Shown here piece after piece: positions 7,702 to 16,540 of a DNA stretch of 33,620 bases. The notes under the pieces were generated by a model, which made no database searches, was not told where the DNA came from, and saw nothing but the letters and a program-made list of their open reading frames with translations. Location of the stretch: the NCBI GenBank assembly GCA_002862545.1, contig PKDJ01000024.1, positions 1 through 33,620 of the forward strand, given 5' to 3'. This stretch comes from Pseudomonadota bacterium (lineage in GTDB: Bacteria; Myxococcota_A; UBA796; GCA-2862545). Numbering within the stretch: the first letter of the stretch is position 1; every line of letters begins with the position of its first letter. A program made the translations under genes and the position numbers.

Positions 7702-7713
7702 TGTGAGCTCACA
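7702..7713. promoter_or_regulatory. Perfect palindrome TGTGAGCTCACA
   Basis: A 12-bp perfect palindrome in the 264-bp divergent region between the caspase-like gene (-) and the M14 peptidase gene (+). The half-site TGTGA equals that of CRP/FNR-family sites, but here the halves are separated by 2 bp instead of 6, so a different dimeric regulator is more likely. It could control both divergent genes. Confidence 0.35.
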
Positions 7714-7782
7714 CAGCTCGTCGTCTTCGCGCTGCGATGGTGAACGGGCCGCGTGTTGATACCGGGCGCTCCCGGAGGGCCC

Positions 7783-9279
7783 ATGAAGACACGTGCCGAG
7801 GCCAGCGGCTACCGCGAGACATCCCTTCACGCCGACGTCATGCGCTTCGTCTCGTGGCTCGACAGCCGAGACGACCCGCGACTGCACGTCACGTCCTTCG
7901 GGGTGAGCCCGCAGGGTCGTGAGCTACCCCTGCTCGTTCTCTCCCGCGACGGCGTGACCACCCCGGCCGAGGCCCGCGCCACCGGCCGTCCCGTCGTGCT
8001 TATCCTCGACGGCATCCACCCCGGCGAGGTCGAGGGCAAGGAGGCCAGCCTCGCGCTGGTGCGCGACATCCTCGACGGCCACTTCCCCGGCCTGGTCGAT
8101 CACCTGACCGTCCTGTTCGTGCCGCTGTTCAACCCCGACGGCAATGACGCTCTAGACCCCCGCAATCGCGCCCTCGATGTCGCGCGACTCGCTGGTCAAC
8201 CAGGACCGGTCGTCGGCACCCGCACCCAGTCACACGGCATCAACCTCAACCGCGACTACATGAGGATGGAGACGCCCGAGATGCGCCTCCTACAGTCACG
8301 GGTCTGCCAGCCCTGGGCACCGGATCTCACCGTCGACAACCACGCGACGAATGGCTCGGTGCATCGCATGGACATGACGGTCGACATTCCTCACACCGTG
8401 GCCTCGGGACGGGCCGAGCCGGTGGAGTTCATGCGCTCCCGTCTGGTTCCCGAGGTCACCCGGGCAGTCGCTGCTCGAGGCTTCTGCTCGGGCTGGTATG
8501 GCAACTTCGTCGAAGACGAGCGGGCGATGGACTCGGCGACACTCCCCGACCCGTCCGCCGCGATCGGTGAGGGCTGGATGACCTACCCCCATCACCCGCG
8601 CTTCGGGAGCAACTACCGCGGGCTGACCAACCGCCTCGATCTGCTCCTCGAGTGCTACAGCTACCTGTCCTTCGAGCGCAGAGTCGCGACGGCCTCGGCC
8701 TGGCAGATCGAGGTCCTCGCATGGGCCAACTCTCATGCTGACGACATCCGCCAGGTGGTCGCAGCGAGTCGCACACCGCCTCAGCAGGTGGCCGTCCGCT
8801 ACCGACTCGAGACGCTCGACACACCCGTGACCATCCCGACCTGTACCCCGCGGACGCTGTCCGGAGAGCCGGTCGACCTCACCCTGCCGCACCTCGCACG
8901 CTTCGTGGGTGATGTCGTGGTGGACCGCCCGGCGGCCTACCTCGTGCCACCCGAGGTCGCGACACACCTCGCGCGGCACGGGCTGTCGGTCGAACCAGCC
9001 AGCGGCGTCGTCGACGTCGAGATCGCGACGGTCGAATCCACGGGCAGTGAATCCGGCCGGCGCATCTTGGAGGCAGCGGACTTCGGGAGCCTCGGGGTGT
9101 CGTGGAGGAGGTCCACCCAGGAGGTCCCCGAGGGGTGGTGCCGCGTGCGCACCGAGCAGCCGCTAGGGGCTGTCGCCGTCTACCTCTGTGAGCCAGAGAG
9201 TGACGACGGACTCGCCGAGAATGGGATCGTGACGCCCGTGCTCGGCACGCCCTTCCCGGCCTGGCGCGAGCACGCCTGA
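7783..9279 (+). CDS. M14-family zinc carboxypeptidase-like protein
   Basis: A 498-residue predicted metallocarboxypeptidase. The zinc-binding HxxE motif is in GIHPGEVEGK (His79 and Glu82), and the third ligand is probably His187 in TVDNHATNG. FNPDGN near 116-121 and NLNRDY near 154-159 are typical M14 active-site neighbourhood sequences, the latter holding the substrate-carboxylate-binding Asn-Arg. The last 150 residues form an extra region of unknown function. There is no signal peptide, so it probably acts in the cytoplasm, unlike most M14 enzymes. I started it at the ATG at 7783 (track start 7753) because GGAGG ends 5 nt upstream. A 5-bp inverted repeat (CCGGG-CGCT-CCCGG) overlaps this ribosome binding site and might limit translation. 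Confidence 0.88.
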   Translation: MKTRAEASGYRETSLHADVMRFVSWLDSRDDPRLHVTSFGVSPQGRELPLLVLSRDGVTTPAEARATGRPVVLILDGIHPGEVEGKEASLALVRDILDGHFPGLVDHLTVLFVPLFNPDGNDALDPRNRALDVARLAGQPGPVVGTRTQSHGINLNRDYMRMETPEMRLLQSRVCQPWAPDLTVDNHATNGSVHRMDMTVDIPHTVASGRAEPVEFMRSRLVPEVTRAVAARGFCSGWYGNFVEDERAMDSATLPDPSAAIGEGWMTYPHHPRFGSNYRGLTNRLDLLLECYSYLSFERRVATASAWQIEVLAWANSHADDIRQVVAASRTPPQQVAVRYRLETLDTPVTIPTCTPRTLSGEPVDLTLPHLARFVGDVVVDRPAAYLVPPEVATHLARHGLSVEPASGVVDVEIATVESTGSESGRRILEAADFGSLGVSWRRSTQEVPEGWCRVRTEQPLGAVAVYLCEPESDDGLAENGIVTPVLGTPFPAWREHA

Positions 9280-9305
9280 TCCCGGCGTGCGACGCGTGCG
9301 CCGTC

Positions 9306-9770
9306 TCAGATCTCCGAGTCCTGGAACTCGAGGGCCCAGCTGGGCAGGTTCGCCTGCACCCGCCTCGGGGCCCTCGAGACAGCCGGCACCCTGGCGGGCA
9401 CCGGAACCGTCGACGCGACGGGGCGCCGTGCGCGGCCCCTGAGGGCCTCACGGCGAGACTCGGAGAGGGAGGCCACGACCCGGCCCGGACCCTGATTCGA
9501 CTTCAGTGCCATCGCTGCGACAGCGACGGCGACGCTGCACGCGCAGAGCAGGCCCGTGATCGCGGGGACGGGCACGCCGCTGGCCGCATCGAGACGCGAG
9601 AACAGGATCGCCGCCTCGGGAGAGAGGGCAGGGACCTGAAGTGCAACGACCGTGAGGATTGCGAAGACGTAGGACACGCGGCTGAAGAACACCTCGGCCA
9701 GTCGGTAGGGCCGAGCGCGAAGGGAGCGTGTCACGCGAATCAGAAACGGTGCCGTCTGCGAATGGGCCAT
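9306..9770 (-). CDS. Small two-helix inner-membrane protein
   Basis: A 154-residue protein with a basic N-terminus, a transmembrane helix at about residues 32-48 (VSYVFAILTVVALQVPA), a second at about 71-89 (ITGLLCACSVAVAVAAMAL), and a cytoplasmic tail rich in Arg and Pro. An AGGAGGT ribosome binding site lies 4 nt before the ATG. It is divergent from the kinase-STAND genes and separated from them by 162 bp of relatively AT-rich DNA that should hold both promoters. No family was recognised. Confidence 0.7.
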   Translation of the reverse strand: MAHSQTAPFLIRVTRSLRARPYRLAEVFFSRVSYVFAILTVVALQVPALSPEAAILFSRLDAASGVPVPAITGLLCACSVAVAVAAMALKSNQGPGRVVASLSESRREALRGRARRPVASTVPVPARVPAVSRAPRRVQANLPSWALEFQDSEI

Positions 9771-9932
9771 GGGGACCTCCTGCCTAAGCGTGATCCACTG
9801 GCCCTCACATCGTCTTGATGATCTCTTTCCTCCCTTTAGGAACAGTGAAACGCCAACTATGGCCCGCAGTTCATGTTCTGGCGCAAAATCTGACGCCGAT
9901 CTCTACGAACGAGGCCCGCCCTCTGACTTCCG

Positions 9933-12900
9933 GTGACAGAGCCACTACAGTCTGAGCAGCTCCTCCATCTCCTCGCGACGCCAGAGAGACGCTTGATGCC
10001 ACTCCAACCCGGAGTCTGGGTCGAAGACCGCTACCGAGTATGCGAGCTCGTCGCGAGTGGTGGGACCGCCACCATCTATAGAGTGGAGCAGCGCTGGGGT
10101 GGGGTCTGGGCGCTGAAGGTGTTGCACCGCGTCGACCAGGAGCTGATCCAACGCCTGCGTCAGGAAGGACGCGTGCTCGCTCGCCTGCAGCACCCCAACG
10201 TGATCGCCGTCAAAGACACGGTGTCGGTCGAGGGACAGCCTGGCCTGATCATGGAGTTCGTGCCGGGCGGTCGCTCTCTGGCCCACCTCATCCGACGACA
10301 CGGAGGACTGCTGGATCTCGACTCCGTGAAGCACCTCGGCGCACAGGTGATCGACGGCCTGACGGCGGTGCACAGCCTCGGCATCGTCCATCGCGACATC
10401 AAGCCTCAGAACGTCCTCGTGGTCGGCGAGGGCAAGCGTGCTCGCGCCATGGTCTGCGACTTCGGCCTCGCCAAGTACGCGACCGATCCGCTCGTGGCGA
10501 CGCGAGCAGGCACCGCGATGGGAACTCCGCCCTACATGTCTCCAGAGCAGATCAGCGGCATGTCCCAGGTCGATGCTCGGGCGGATGTCTTCTCCCTGGG
10601 TGCGCTGCTCTACGAGCTCGTCACCGGTCGGCGAGCCTTCACGGGTCGCGATCAAGATGAGGTCTTGGCTGCGGTGCGGTCTGGCACCCGACATCGCGTC
10701 CGAGACCTCCGACCGAGCACGCCGTCCCACATGGTGCGAGCCATCGACGCAGCGCTGATCCCCGATCGCTCCCGTCGCACGGAAGACCTCCAGGCGATTC
10801 GCAGGATGTGGCTCGGACTCGATCGGCCCCAGCGCCAGAGACCGGCCTCGATAGCCTCCAGGGTCGTCGGAAATGCGGTCAGGCCGCTGGTCGCCCTCCA
10901 GGGTCGCGACAGCCTCGCCCGCAAGCTCACGCGACTGATCGAGCAAGGCACCCGGCTGATCACGCTCCACGGCCCCGGTGGAGTCGGCAAGTCACTCCTC
11001 GCGAACCATTCTGCGTCTTCCCTGATGAGCCACTTCCCCGGTGGTGTCTGGCGACTCGACTGCTCCGGCATGAGCACCATGGCCGACGTCCAGAGAGGCC
11101 TCCAGCGACTCGGGGTCCGGCGATCACTGCAGAGCAGCCTCCGAACTCTCCTCCTGCTGGACGACTTCGAGCAGCTTGCCGCGGATGTCGGCACGAAGCG
11201 CCTGAGCGACACACTCGCCCGCCGACCGTCACTGCAGCTGCTGATCACCAGTCGAGCGCGGCTGAACCAGAGCGGCGAGCGCGTGGTCCGCGTTCCCCCG
11301 CTCGACACCGAGTCTGCGCTCGGACTGCTCCGTTCCCACGCACAGAGCGAAGGGGTCGACCTCGAGCATGGATCGGACACGACACTCCGAGCGATCGTCA
11401 CGCGACTCGAGTGTCTCCCCCTGGCGATCGAGCTCGCAGCGCCGTGGCTCCGACTGCACGATCCCCAGACGCTGCTCTCCTCACTCGACGAGCGGGGCAT
11501 CCTGCATGCACTCGGTCACGAGAGCTCTCCTCACGCCACCCTGGAGTCCGTCTTCGACAGCTCCTGGCGTCTCCTGGCACCGCCGACGCGACTCGCCCTC
11601 TGTCAGCTCTCGGCATTTCGAGGAGACTTCGTCGTCGAGGATGCACTCGCCGTGCTCGATCTGTCGGCGCTCGACGAGCTCGACGTGGAGGCTCACTTCC
11701 ACAACCTCGTCGATCAGTGTCTGCTCAATCGGATCGCGAGCGGCAGTCGGCCCCGATTCTCACTGTCGAACACCACCCGCCACTATGCTGCCCGTCGGCT
11801 GGCAGACCCCACAGCCATCCTGACGTCCGAGGGAGCAGCGGTCACCGGACCCGAGGCCGTCGAGGCCACACACGCCAGGTACGTGCAGCGCGTCACCCGG
11901 CTCGCGGAGAGTGTCGGTCCGGGGCACGTTCGGGGGCCTGCCTCGTGGGGTCCGACCTCTGCACCGGGCCTGGCCGATCTCCTGGGCGCCATTCACGACG
12001 CCACGGATCGAGGCGACGCCGAGCACCTCAGCGATGCCTGCGTCGCGGCCTGGCAGCTCGTGAGTCGGCGAGGCGGCTTCGCCTCTCTCCTCGGAGCACT
12101 CCTGGCAGCCACCGACGGCATGACGCCGGCCATCGGCCCATGGGTACGGCTCCAGCGAACCATCGCCGCAGCGGCGCTGCCGCTGGGGCGCCTCGACATT
12201 GCCCGCTCTGCGACGCTCCGGCTCTTGGGACTGGCGAGGGAGCAAGGCGATCCCATCACCAACTGCCTGGCCCTCATCGACATCGCCGCAGTTCGCGCTG
12301 CTGCCGGGGCGGACCGGCGGGCCCTCGATGCCTGCCGCCAGGCCATCGCCATCGCACCACAAGAAGACACCCGCACGTGGGCCTTGCTTAGGTTGGCCGA
12401 GATTCACACTGTCCTCCGCCGCCCGGATGGTGGGGCTCTCGAAACGGCAACCGCCAGCTTTCGCCGAAGTGGTGACAGCTCCGGCATCGCCCTCTGTGAG
12501 CTCCTCGCGGCCAGGCGAGCGCTCGACGCCGAAGATCACCACGCCGCCGTACCCCTCGCGAGGCAGGCGCTCGAGCACTTCCGAGAAGATGCCGATCCTC
12601 GGAGAGCAGGGGAGGCCGAGGTCATCCTGGCCATGGGCCTGCACGCCCAGAGTGACGATCGCGCCATGGCCACCGCGCAGCACGGGCTCCGTCAGATCGC
12701 GGACACGGGCGACCTCTGCCTCGCTGCATGGGCCGTCGCGCGAGTCGCCGACCTGCGCGGACGCATCGGAAGCCGGTCTCAGGGACTGGCAGAGGTCACC
12801 CGCCTGATCCGCCAGTCCTCGCTTCCGGAGCCCGTTGAGGCCGACCTGTACACCACCGCCGCCGAGCTCGCGCTCGCTGACGACTGCCTCACCTCCGCGA

Positions 12901-13010
12901 GCGACTACCTCTCCCAGGCGCGTCGGCATCTGCCCCGCGACTGTCACCGCCCCCTAGCCAGCCGAATCGAGAGGGTGGATTCTCACATTCGGGTTAGTCT
13001 TTCGACATAA
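9933..13010 (+). CDS. Ser/Thr protein kinase-STAND ATPase fusion with helical-repeat tail
   Basis: A 1025-residue cytoplasmic signalling protein. Residues about 34-290 are a complete Hanks-type kinase: glycine loop VASGGTATIYRV, Lys62 in WALKV, Glu78, catalytic loop HRDIKPQN (153-160), DFG (176-178), and activation segment GTPPYMSPEQ. Next is a STAND/NB-ARC-like P-loop NTPase: GPGGVGKS (347-354), Walker B LLLLDDFE (about 406-413), ITSR sensor (438-441), and CLPLAIELAA. A winged-helix segment follows (about 545-620) and then TPR-like helical repeats to about residue 1010. Kinase plus STAND resembles the PknK-type layout. The GTG at 9933 follows an in-frame stop and has no good ribosome binding site; the ATG at 9996 (MPLQPGVWVEDRY) is a possible alternative that keeps the whole kinase. 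No membrane segment is present. The paralogous gene begins 17 nt downstream. Confidence 0.92.
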   Translation: MTEPLQSEQLLHLLATPERRLMPLQPGVWVEDRYRVCELVASGGTATIYRVEQRWGGVWALKVLHRVDQELIQRLRQEGRVLARLQHPNVIAVKDTVSVEGQPGLIMEFVPGGRSLAHLIRRHGGLLDLDSVKHLGAQVIDGLTAVHSLGIVHRDIKPQNVLVVGEGKRARAMVCDFGLAKYATDPLVATRAGTAMGTPPYMSPEQISGMSQVDARADVFSLGALLYELVTGRRAFTGRDQDEVLAAVRSGTRHRVRDLRPSTPSHMVRAIDAALIPDRSRRTEDLQAIRRMWLGLDRPQRQRPASIASRVVGNAVRPLVALQGRDSLARKLTRLIEQGTRLITLHGPGGVGKSLLANHSASSLMSHFPGGVWRLDCSGMSTMADVQRGLQRLGVRRSLQSSLRTLLLLDDFEQLAADVGTKRLSDTLARRPSLQLLITSRARLNQSGERVVRVPPLDTESALGLLRSHAQSEGVDLEHGSDTTLRAIVTRLECLPLAIELAAPWLRLHDPQTLLSSLDERGILHALGHESSPHATLESVFDSSWRLLAPPTRLALCQLSAFRGDFVVEDALAVLDLSALDELDVEAHFHNLVDQCLLNRIASGSRPRFSLSNTTRHYAARRLADPTAILTSEGAAVTGPEAVEATHARYVQRVTRLAESVGPGHVRGPASWGPTSAPGLADLLGAIHDATDRGDAEHLSDACVAAWQLVSRRGGFASLLGALLAATDGMTPAIGPWVRLQRTIAAAALPLGRLDIARSATLRLLGLAREQGDPITNCLALIDIAAVRAAAGADRRALDACRQAIAIAPQEDTRTWALLRLAEIHTVLRRPDGGALETATASFRRSGDSSGIALCELLAARRALDAEDHHAAVPLARQALEHFREDADPRRAGEAEVILAMGLHAQSDDRAMATAQHGLRQIADTGDLCLAAWAVARVADLRGRIGSRSQGLAEVTRLIRQSSLPEPVEADLYTTAAELALADDCLTSASDYLSQARRHLPRDCHRPLASRIERVDSHIRVSLST

Positions 13011-13027
13011 TCGGGGCGAGAGCAACC

Positions 13028-15277
13028 TTGGATTTCGACGAGCGCTACGACTCCTTCGAGCGTCTGGGTCCAGACCTCCTCCGTGCCCGCCACAAGGGTC
13101 TCGACATTCCTGTCCTGCTTCGCATGGTGCAGGCCGACGATGCGGGCTGGGAAGATGTGATGCGGGTGGGAGGCACCCTCACTCACCTCAGCCATCGACA
13201 CATCCTGCCGGTGAACGAGGTTCTTCGCATCGAGGGCCAGGTCGCGCTCGCCATGCGCGCCCCGAGTGATGGCCGCTCCTTGGACTCCCGGCTGCAAGAA
13301 GGCCCCCTTCCGCTGCTCGAGGCCGTGACTCTCGGCGAGCAGATTCTCGATGCGCTCGCCTGCGCCCACGCACACGGCGTGACCCATCGCGCACTCTCCA
13401 AGCGGTCCGTGCTCGTCCGTCAGCTTCCCTCGGGTCCCGAGGCCTTCGTCTACGACTTTGCCCTGAATGCATCGTCCACCACCGCGACCGGCGGAAGTGA
13501 GCTGGGAGAAGACGTTCGCGCAGCGGGCGCACTCCTGTACGCCATGCTCACCGGGGACGACCCCTCGATCGACTCCGACCCGTCACGCACGAACCCCGGG
13601 ATCCCGCCCGAGCTCAGCGCACTCGTAGCCGACGCCGTTCGGGGTGAGCGCGACGGTAGCGCGCTGTCCTCGGGCGATCTGCTCAGCGCCTGGCGAGCCG
13701 CAACAGACCGCGTGGTCCCCGTCCCCGAGGTCGACTCCGTGGCCTGGGTGCCGTCCCACAGCCTCGGACCGGCGACAGCCGCCGACATCGTGGTCGATTC
13801 GATGCTGCCGCACTCTCTCGACACCTTCTTCGGCAGGCGCGCAGAGTTCGCACGACTACGGAGCTGGGTCGACCGTGGTGCACGCCTGATCAGCATCACG
13901 GGGCTCGGCGGACAGGGCAAGTCTCGCCTCGCCCTCGAGTGGTCGCACCGGAACGCCGATGCCTTCCCCGGTGGCGTCTACCGCTGCGTACTCACGAACG
14001 TCTTGTCCACGGAGGGGCTCTTCGATGCGGTGGGGAGCGCCCTCAGTCTCGCCGTGCTCGATGCCGACCCACAGCGCCAGATCGCCCGCGCCCTCCACTC
14101 CCGAGGACGAGTGCTCCTGCTGCTCGACGACCTCGAGCGCGCAAACGACACCGCTCCCGTCATCAGCGAGTGGCTGGCCCGCGCTCCGGAGGTGGTGGCG
14201 CTCTGCACCACGCGCATGCGCCTCAGAATCTCCGGAGAGCGTGAGCTCCCGCTCGGGTCACTTCCCCCGGAAGAGGCGGCCGCCATGTTCGAGGACCGCA
14301 TGGAAGCAGCCGGTCACCTCGACACCCATGCGCTGTCTCCGCAGGTCGTGGAGGATCTGGTCGCCGAGCTGGATGGCATTCCCCTCGCGCTCGAGCTCGC
14401 AGCACGCTGCACTCGCCTCCACCATCCATCCGAGATGCTCGCGCGTCTCCGGCATGGGGAGCTCATGCTCGGTGGTCCCTCGAGGGCAGGCCGGCAGACG
14501 ACCCTCGCACGCGTGTTCGCCGACCAGTGGGCCCTGCTGTCCAAGCCAGCAAAGTCCATGCTCCTGCAGATCTCAGTCTTCGCGAACGCCTTCACGCTCG
14601 AGGCTGCCCGCAGCATCGTCCAGGTTTCGCCTGGAGCGAACCTCGAGATGCTGCTGCACCAGCTGCTCGTCGCCGGACTGGTCGTGCGGGATGGGCCGGG
14701 GCGCCATCGCCTCCTGCGCAGCCTCGATCGCTTCCTCGCAGACCGGACGGAGAGTGATCTCGTCATGCACCTCGTCGGCCTCGGCCACAGGCACGCCGAG
14801 TACTACAGCGCCCTCGGTCACGGCGATCGCCTGAGGCAGCTGGGCAGCGACGAGCGAGGAGATCTGGAGAACCTGCTGCAGGCTGCGCACTGGGCGCGGT
14901 CCCAAGGTGAGGCCACCATCGCGGCCCGGTGCGCAGTGGCGACGTGGCGCCTGCTTCACCAGTTCGGTCCCACCTCGGCGATCGGATCCTTGATCGAAGA
15001 CGTGCTCGAGCTGCCGAGCTTGCTCCCTCGGCATCGCGGACGCCTCCACACGTGCCTCGCCGAGCGAGCGATGCGGGAGGGTCGACCCGATGCGGCCGAG
15101 TCACTCGTCGCCCGTGCACGCATGGACGTGGCCTCCGACCCCTCGATCCGAGACGTGGACGAGTACCTCGGACTGCGTCGCAGCTTCGTAGATCTCGCCA
15201 TCACACGCTCGCTCGATGCCAGCGCGACCGGAGCCCCGGCGCGCACCCACCAGCCCAAGATCCTCGGGCCTCGCTGA
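13028..15277 (+). CDS. Pseudokinase-STAND ATPase fusion protein
   Basis: A 749-residue paralogue of the upstream protein, starting at a TTG. The first 230 residues align with a kinase domain, but the key residues are lost: the VAIK lysine region reads IPVLLRM, the catalytic loop HRDxKxxN reads HRALSKRS (120-127; Asp, Lys and Asn all replaced), DFG reads DFA (143-145), and the glycine loop and the SPE element of the activation segment are absent. The STAND module is intact: GLGGQGKS (292-299), LLLLDDLE (363-370), TTR sensor, GIPLALELAA. The C-terminal helical part is shorter than in the upstream protein. It is therefore predicted to bind ATP through the STAND module but not to phosphorylate, and may act as partner or allosteric regulator of the upstream kinase. 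No earlier start codon with a better ribosome binding site was seen. Confidence 0.88.
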   Translation: MDFDERYDSFERLGPDLLRARHKGLDIPVLLRMVQADDAGWEDVMRVGGTLTHLSHRHILPVNEVLRIEGQVALAMRAPSDGRSLDSRLQEGPLPLLEAVTLGEQILDALACAHAHGVTHRALSKRSVLVRQLPSGPEAFVYDFALNASSTTATGGSELGEDVRAAGALLYAMLTGDDPSIDSDPSRTNPGIPPELSALVADAVRGERDGSALSSGDLLSAWRAATDRVVPVPEVDSVAWVPSHSLGPATAADIVVDSMLPHSLDTFFGRRAEFARLRSWVDRGARLISITGLGGQGKSRLALEWSHRNADAFPGGVYRCVLTNVLSTEGLFDAVGSALSLAVLDADPQRQIARALHSRGRVLLLLDDLERANDTAPVISEWLARAPEVVALCTTRMRLRISGERELPLGSLPPEEAAAMFEDRMEAAGHLDTHALSPQVVEDLVAELDGIPLALELAARCTRLHHPSEMLARLRHGELMLGGPSRAGRQTTLARVFADQWALLSKPAKSMLLQISVFANAFTLEAARSIVQVSPGANLEMLLHQLLVAGLVVRDGPGRHRLLRSLDRFLADRTESDLVMHLVGLGHRHAEYYSALGHGDRLRQLGSDERGDLENLLQAAHWARSQGEATIAARCAVATWRLLHQFGPTSAIGSLIEDVLELPSLLPRHRGRLHTCLAERAMREGRPDAAESLVARARMDVASDPSIRDVDEYLGLRRSFVDLAITRSLDASATGAPARTHQPKILGPR

Positions 15278-15289
15278 TCCAAGACGAGA

Positions 15290-15316
15290 GCGGGCCATGG
15301 AAACTCCATGGCCCGC
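15290..15316. terminator. Strong hairpin between convergent genes (1)
   Basis: A perfect 12-bp inverted repeat, GCGGGCCATGGA / TCCATGGCCCGC, with a 3-nt loop (AAC). It lies 13 nt after the pseudokinase-STAND stop and 55 nt from the end of the convergent gene. No T-run follows on either strand, so it is a stem-only bidirectional terminator or an mRNA 3'-end stabiliser. Confidence 0.6.
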
Positions 15317-15337
15317 AGCGTCTGCAGCTCGCTCAGC

Positions 15338-15361
15338 CCGCGGCACGCTCCTGTGCCGCGG
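15338..15361. terminator. Strong hairpin between convergent genes (2)
   Basis: A perfect 9-bp inverted repeat, CCGCGGCAC / GTGCCGCGG, with a 6-nt loop, 21 nt after the first hairpin and 10 nt from the stop of the convergent secreted-protein gene. Together the two stems probably end transcription from both sides. Confidence 0.55.
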
Positions 15362-15370
15362 TCGCGCACC

Positions 15371-16396
15371 TCAGGGGCAGATCCGGGTACTGAGCATCGA
15401 CCCGTCGATGGCCGGTGTGGTCGACATCATGGTGATGAACGGTGCGCCCGTCACCGGGTCCTTGTCCGAGTGGTAGACCACGTGGTCGTCCGCTCCCATG
15501 GAGTTGACCTCCCAGTGGCGCCACGAGTTGTCGTCGGACCACTCGAAGTACGCGTCCGGGTCAATGGTCCAGTCCAGGCCGTCCGGTGACGTGGCCCGAC
15601 CCCAGCCAGCGATGGACAGCAGGCCACTGTCGTCCAGCGTCCGACCACCCGGGTACATCACGATGCCGCCGGCGTCACAGGTGACGGTCGGGTTGTTGAG
15701 CGTGTCGAGGGCCCAGTCAGCGAAGCCCGGCTCGAGCACCGGCTCTGGCTCTGGCTCGAAGTTCTTCAGCAGATCGGCGGTCGCCATCCGAACCGAGCCT
15801 TCCTGCGTGTAGAACAGGTAGTTGATGCCTCCAGAGGAGACGAACTCGGGGAAGCCCATGTCGATGTGGTTGGCAAGGACGGGCTGGGGGCTGGGAATGG
15901 GTGCGCCTGTCGCGTCACCGTCGGCGTTGAAGCGCACCGTCACTCGACCGACGCCGGTGTAGCGGTTGCAGCCCCAGGCGGGCGTGCCCCGGTCGCAGGC
16001 GTCCGTCATCTGCTCACTCTTGAAGAAGACGTGGACGGTGTTCCGCGAAGTGTCGAAGATTGCCGACGGATGGGCGGCCACGCAGGAGTAGAAGGTGTCG
16101 CCACCGGGCTCGAGAACGGGCGCCGGACGCGGCGTCCAGTTGATTCCGTCCGGCGATGTGGCCATACCGATGCCCCAGCGACCCACCGGACAGGCCGGGT
16201 CGGTCTCGGGAAGGCGCATCTCGAAGGCCATGATGAACCGGTTCGAGTTCGCGTCCCACACGACGCTGGGCGCGCCAACGCCGTTCTCCATGTACGTTCC
16301 CGGGACGGCCTCGAGCATGCGGCCCGGGAAGGGCTCGAACGAATCAAGGGCCTGACCGGCGGCGGGGAACGCGAACAGAAGCATTGCAATCGACAT
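15371..16396 (-). CDS. Secreted beta-propeller-like protein (GH43/sialidase-type repeats)
   Basis: A 341-residue exported protein with signal peptide MSIAMLLFAFPAAGQA. The mature part has repeats of the type APSVVWDANSNRFIMAFE and GMATSPDGINWT, where SxDGxxW resembles the Asp-box/five-bladed-propeller pattern of GH43-, GH32- and sialidase-like folds. Several cysteines (DPACPVG, YSCVAA, DACDRG, VTCDAG) suggest disulfides. It is clearly a paralogue of the gene at 18177: PACPVGRWGIGMATSPDG against ALCPTGTYAVGIASTLDG. GGAG lies 5 nt before the ATG. Whether it is an enzyme or a sugar-binding protein cannot be told; the catalytic acids of GH43 were not identified. Confidence 0.75.
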   Translation of the reverse strand: MSIAMLLFAFPAAGQALDSFEPFPGRMLEAVPGTYMENGVGAPSVVWDANSNRFIMAFEMRLPETDPACPVGRWGIGMATSPDGINWTPRPAPVLEPGGDTFYSCVAAHPSAIFDTSRNTVHVFFKSEQMTDACDRGTPAWGCNRYTGVGRVTVRFNADGDATGAPIPSPQPVLANHIDMGFPEFVSSGGINYLFYTQEGSVRMATADLLKNFEPEPEPVLEPGFADWALDTLNNPTVTCDAGGIVMYPGGRTLDDSGLLSIAGWGRATSPDGLDWTIDPDAYFEWSDDNSWRHWEVNSMGADDHVVYHSDKDPVTGAPFITMMSTTPAIDGSMLSTRICP

Positions 16397-16540
16397 GGTG
16401 TCTCCAGGTTCTGCTTCGTTGTCGATCCGGGACAGCCTGCTGTGTCTGGTGTTTCCCTTTCATGTCAGCGAGCAATCAGCCTCACTCGGCGCGACAGCGT
16501 CACCTCCACTGTGTGGAACCCCCCGCCAATGGAGGTCCCC

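Noticed and set aside
11760-12947. 395-residue minus-strand ORF
   Set aside because: Antisense to the helical-repeat part of the kinase-STAND gene; composition of a shadow ORF.
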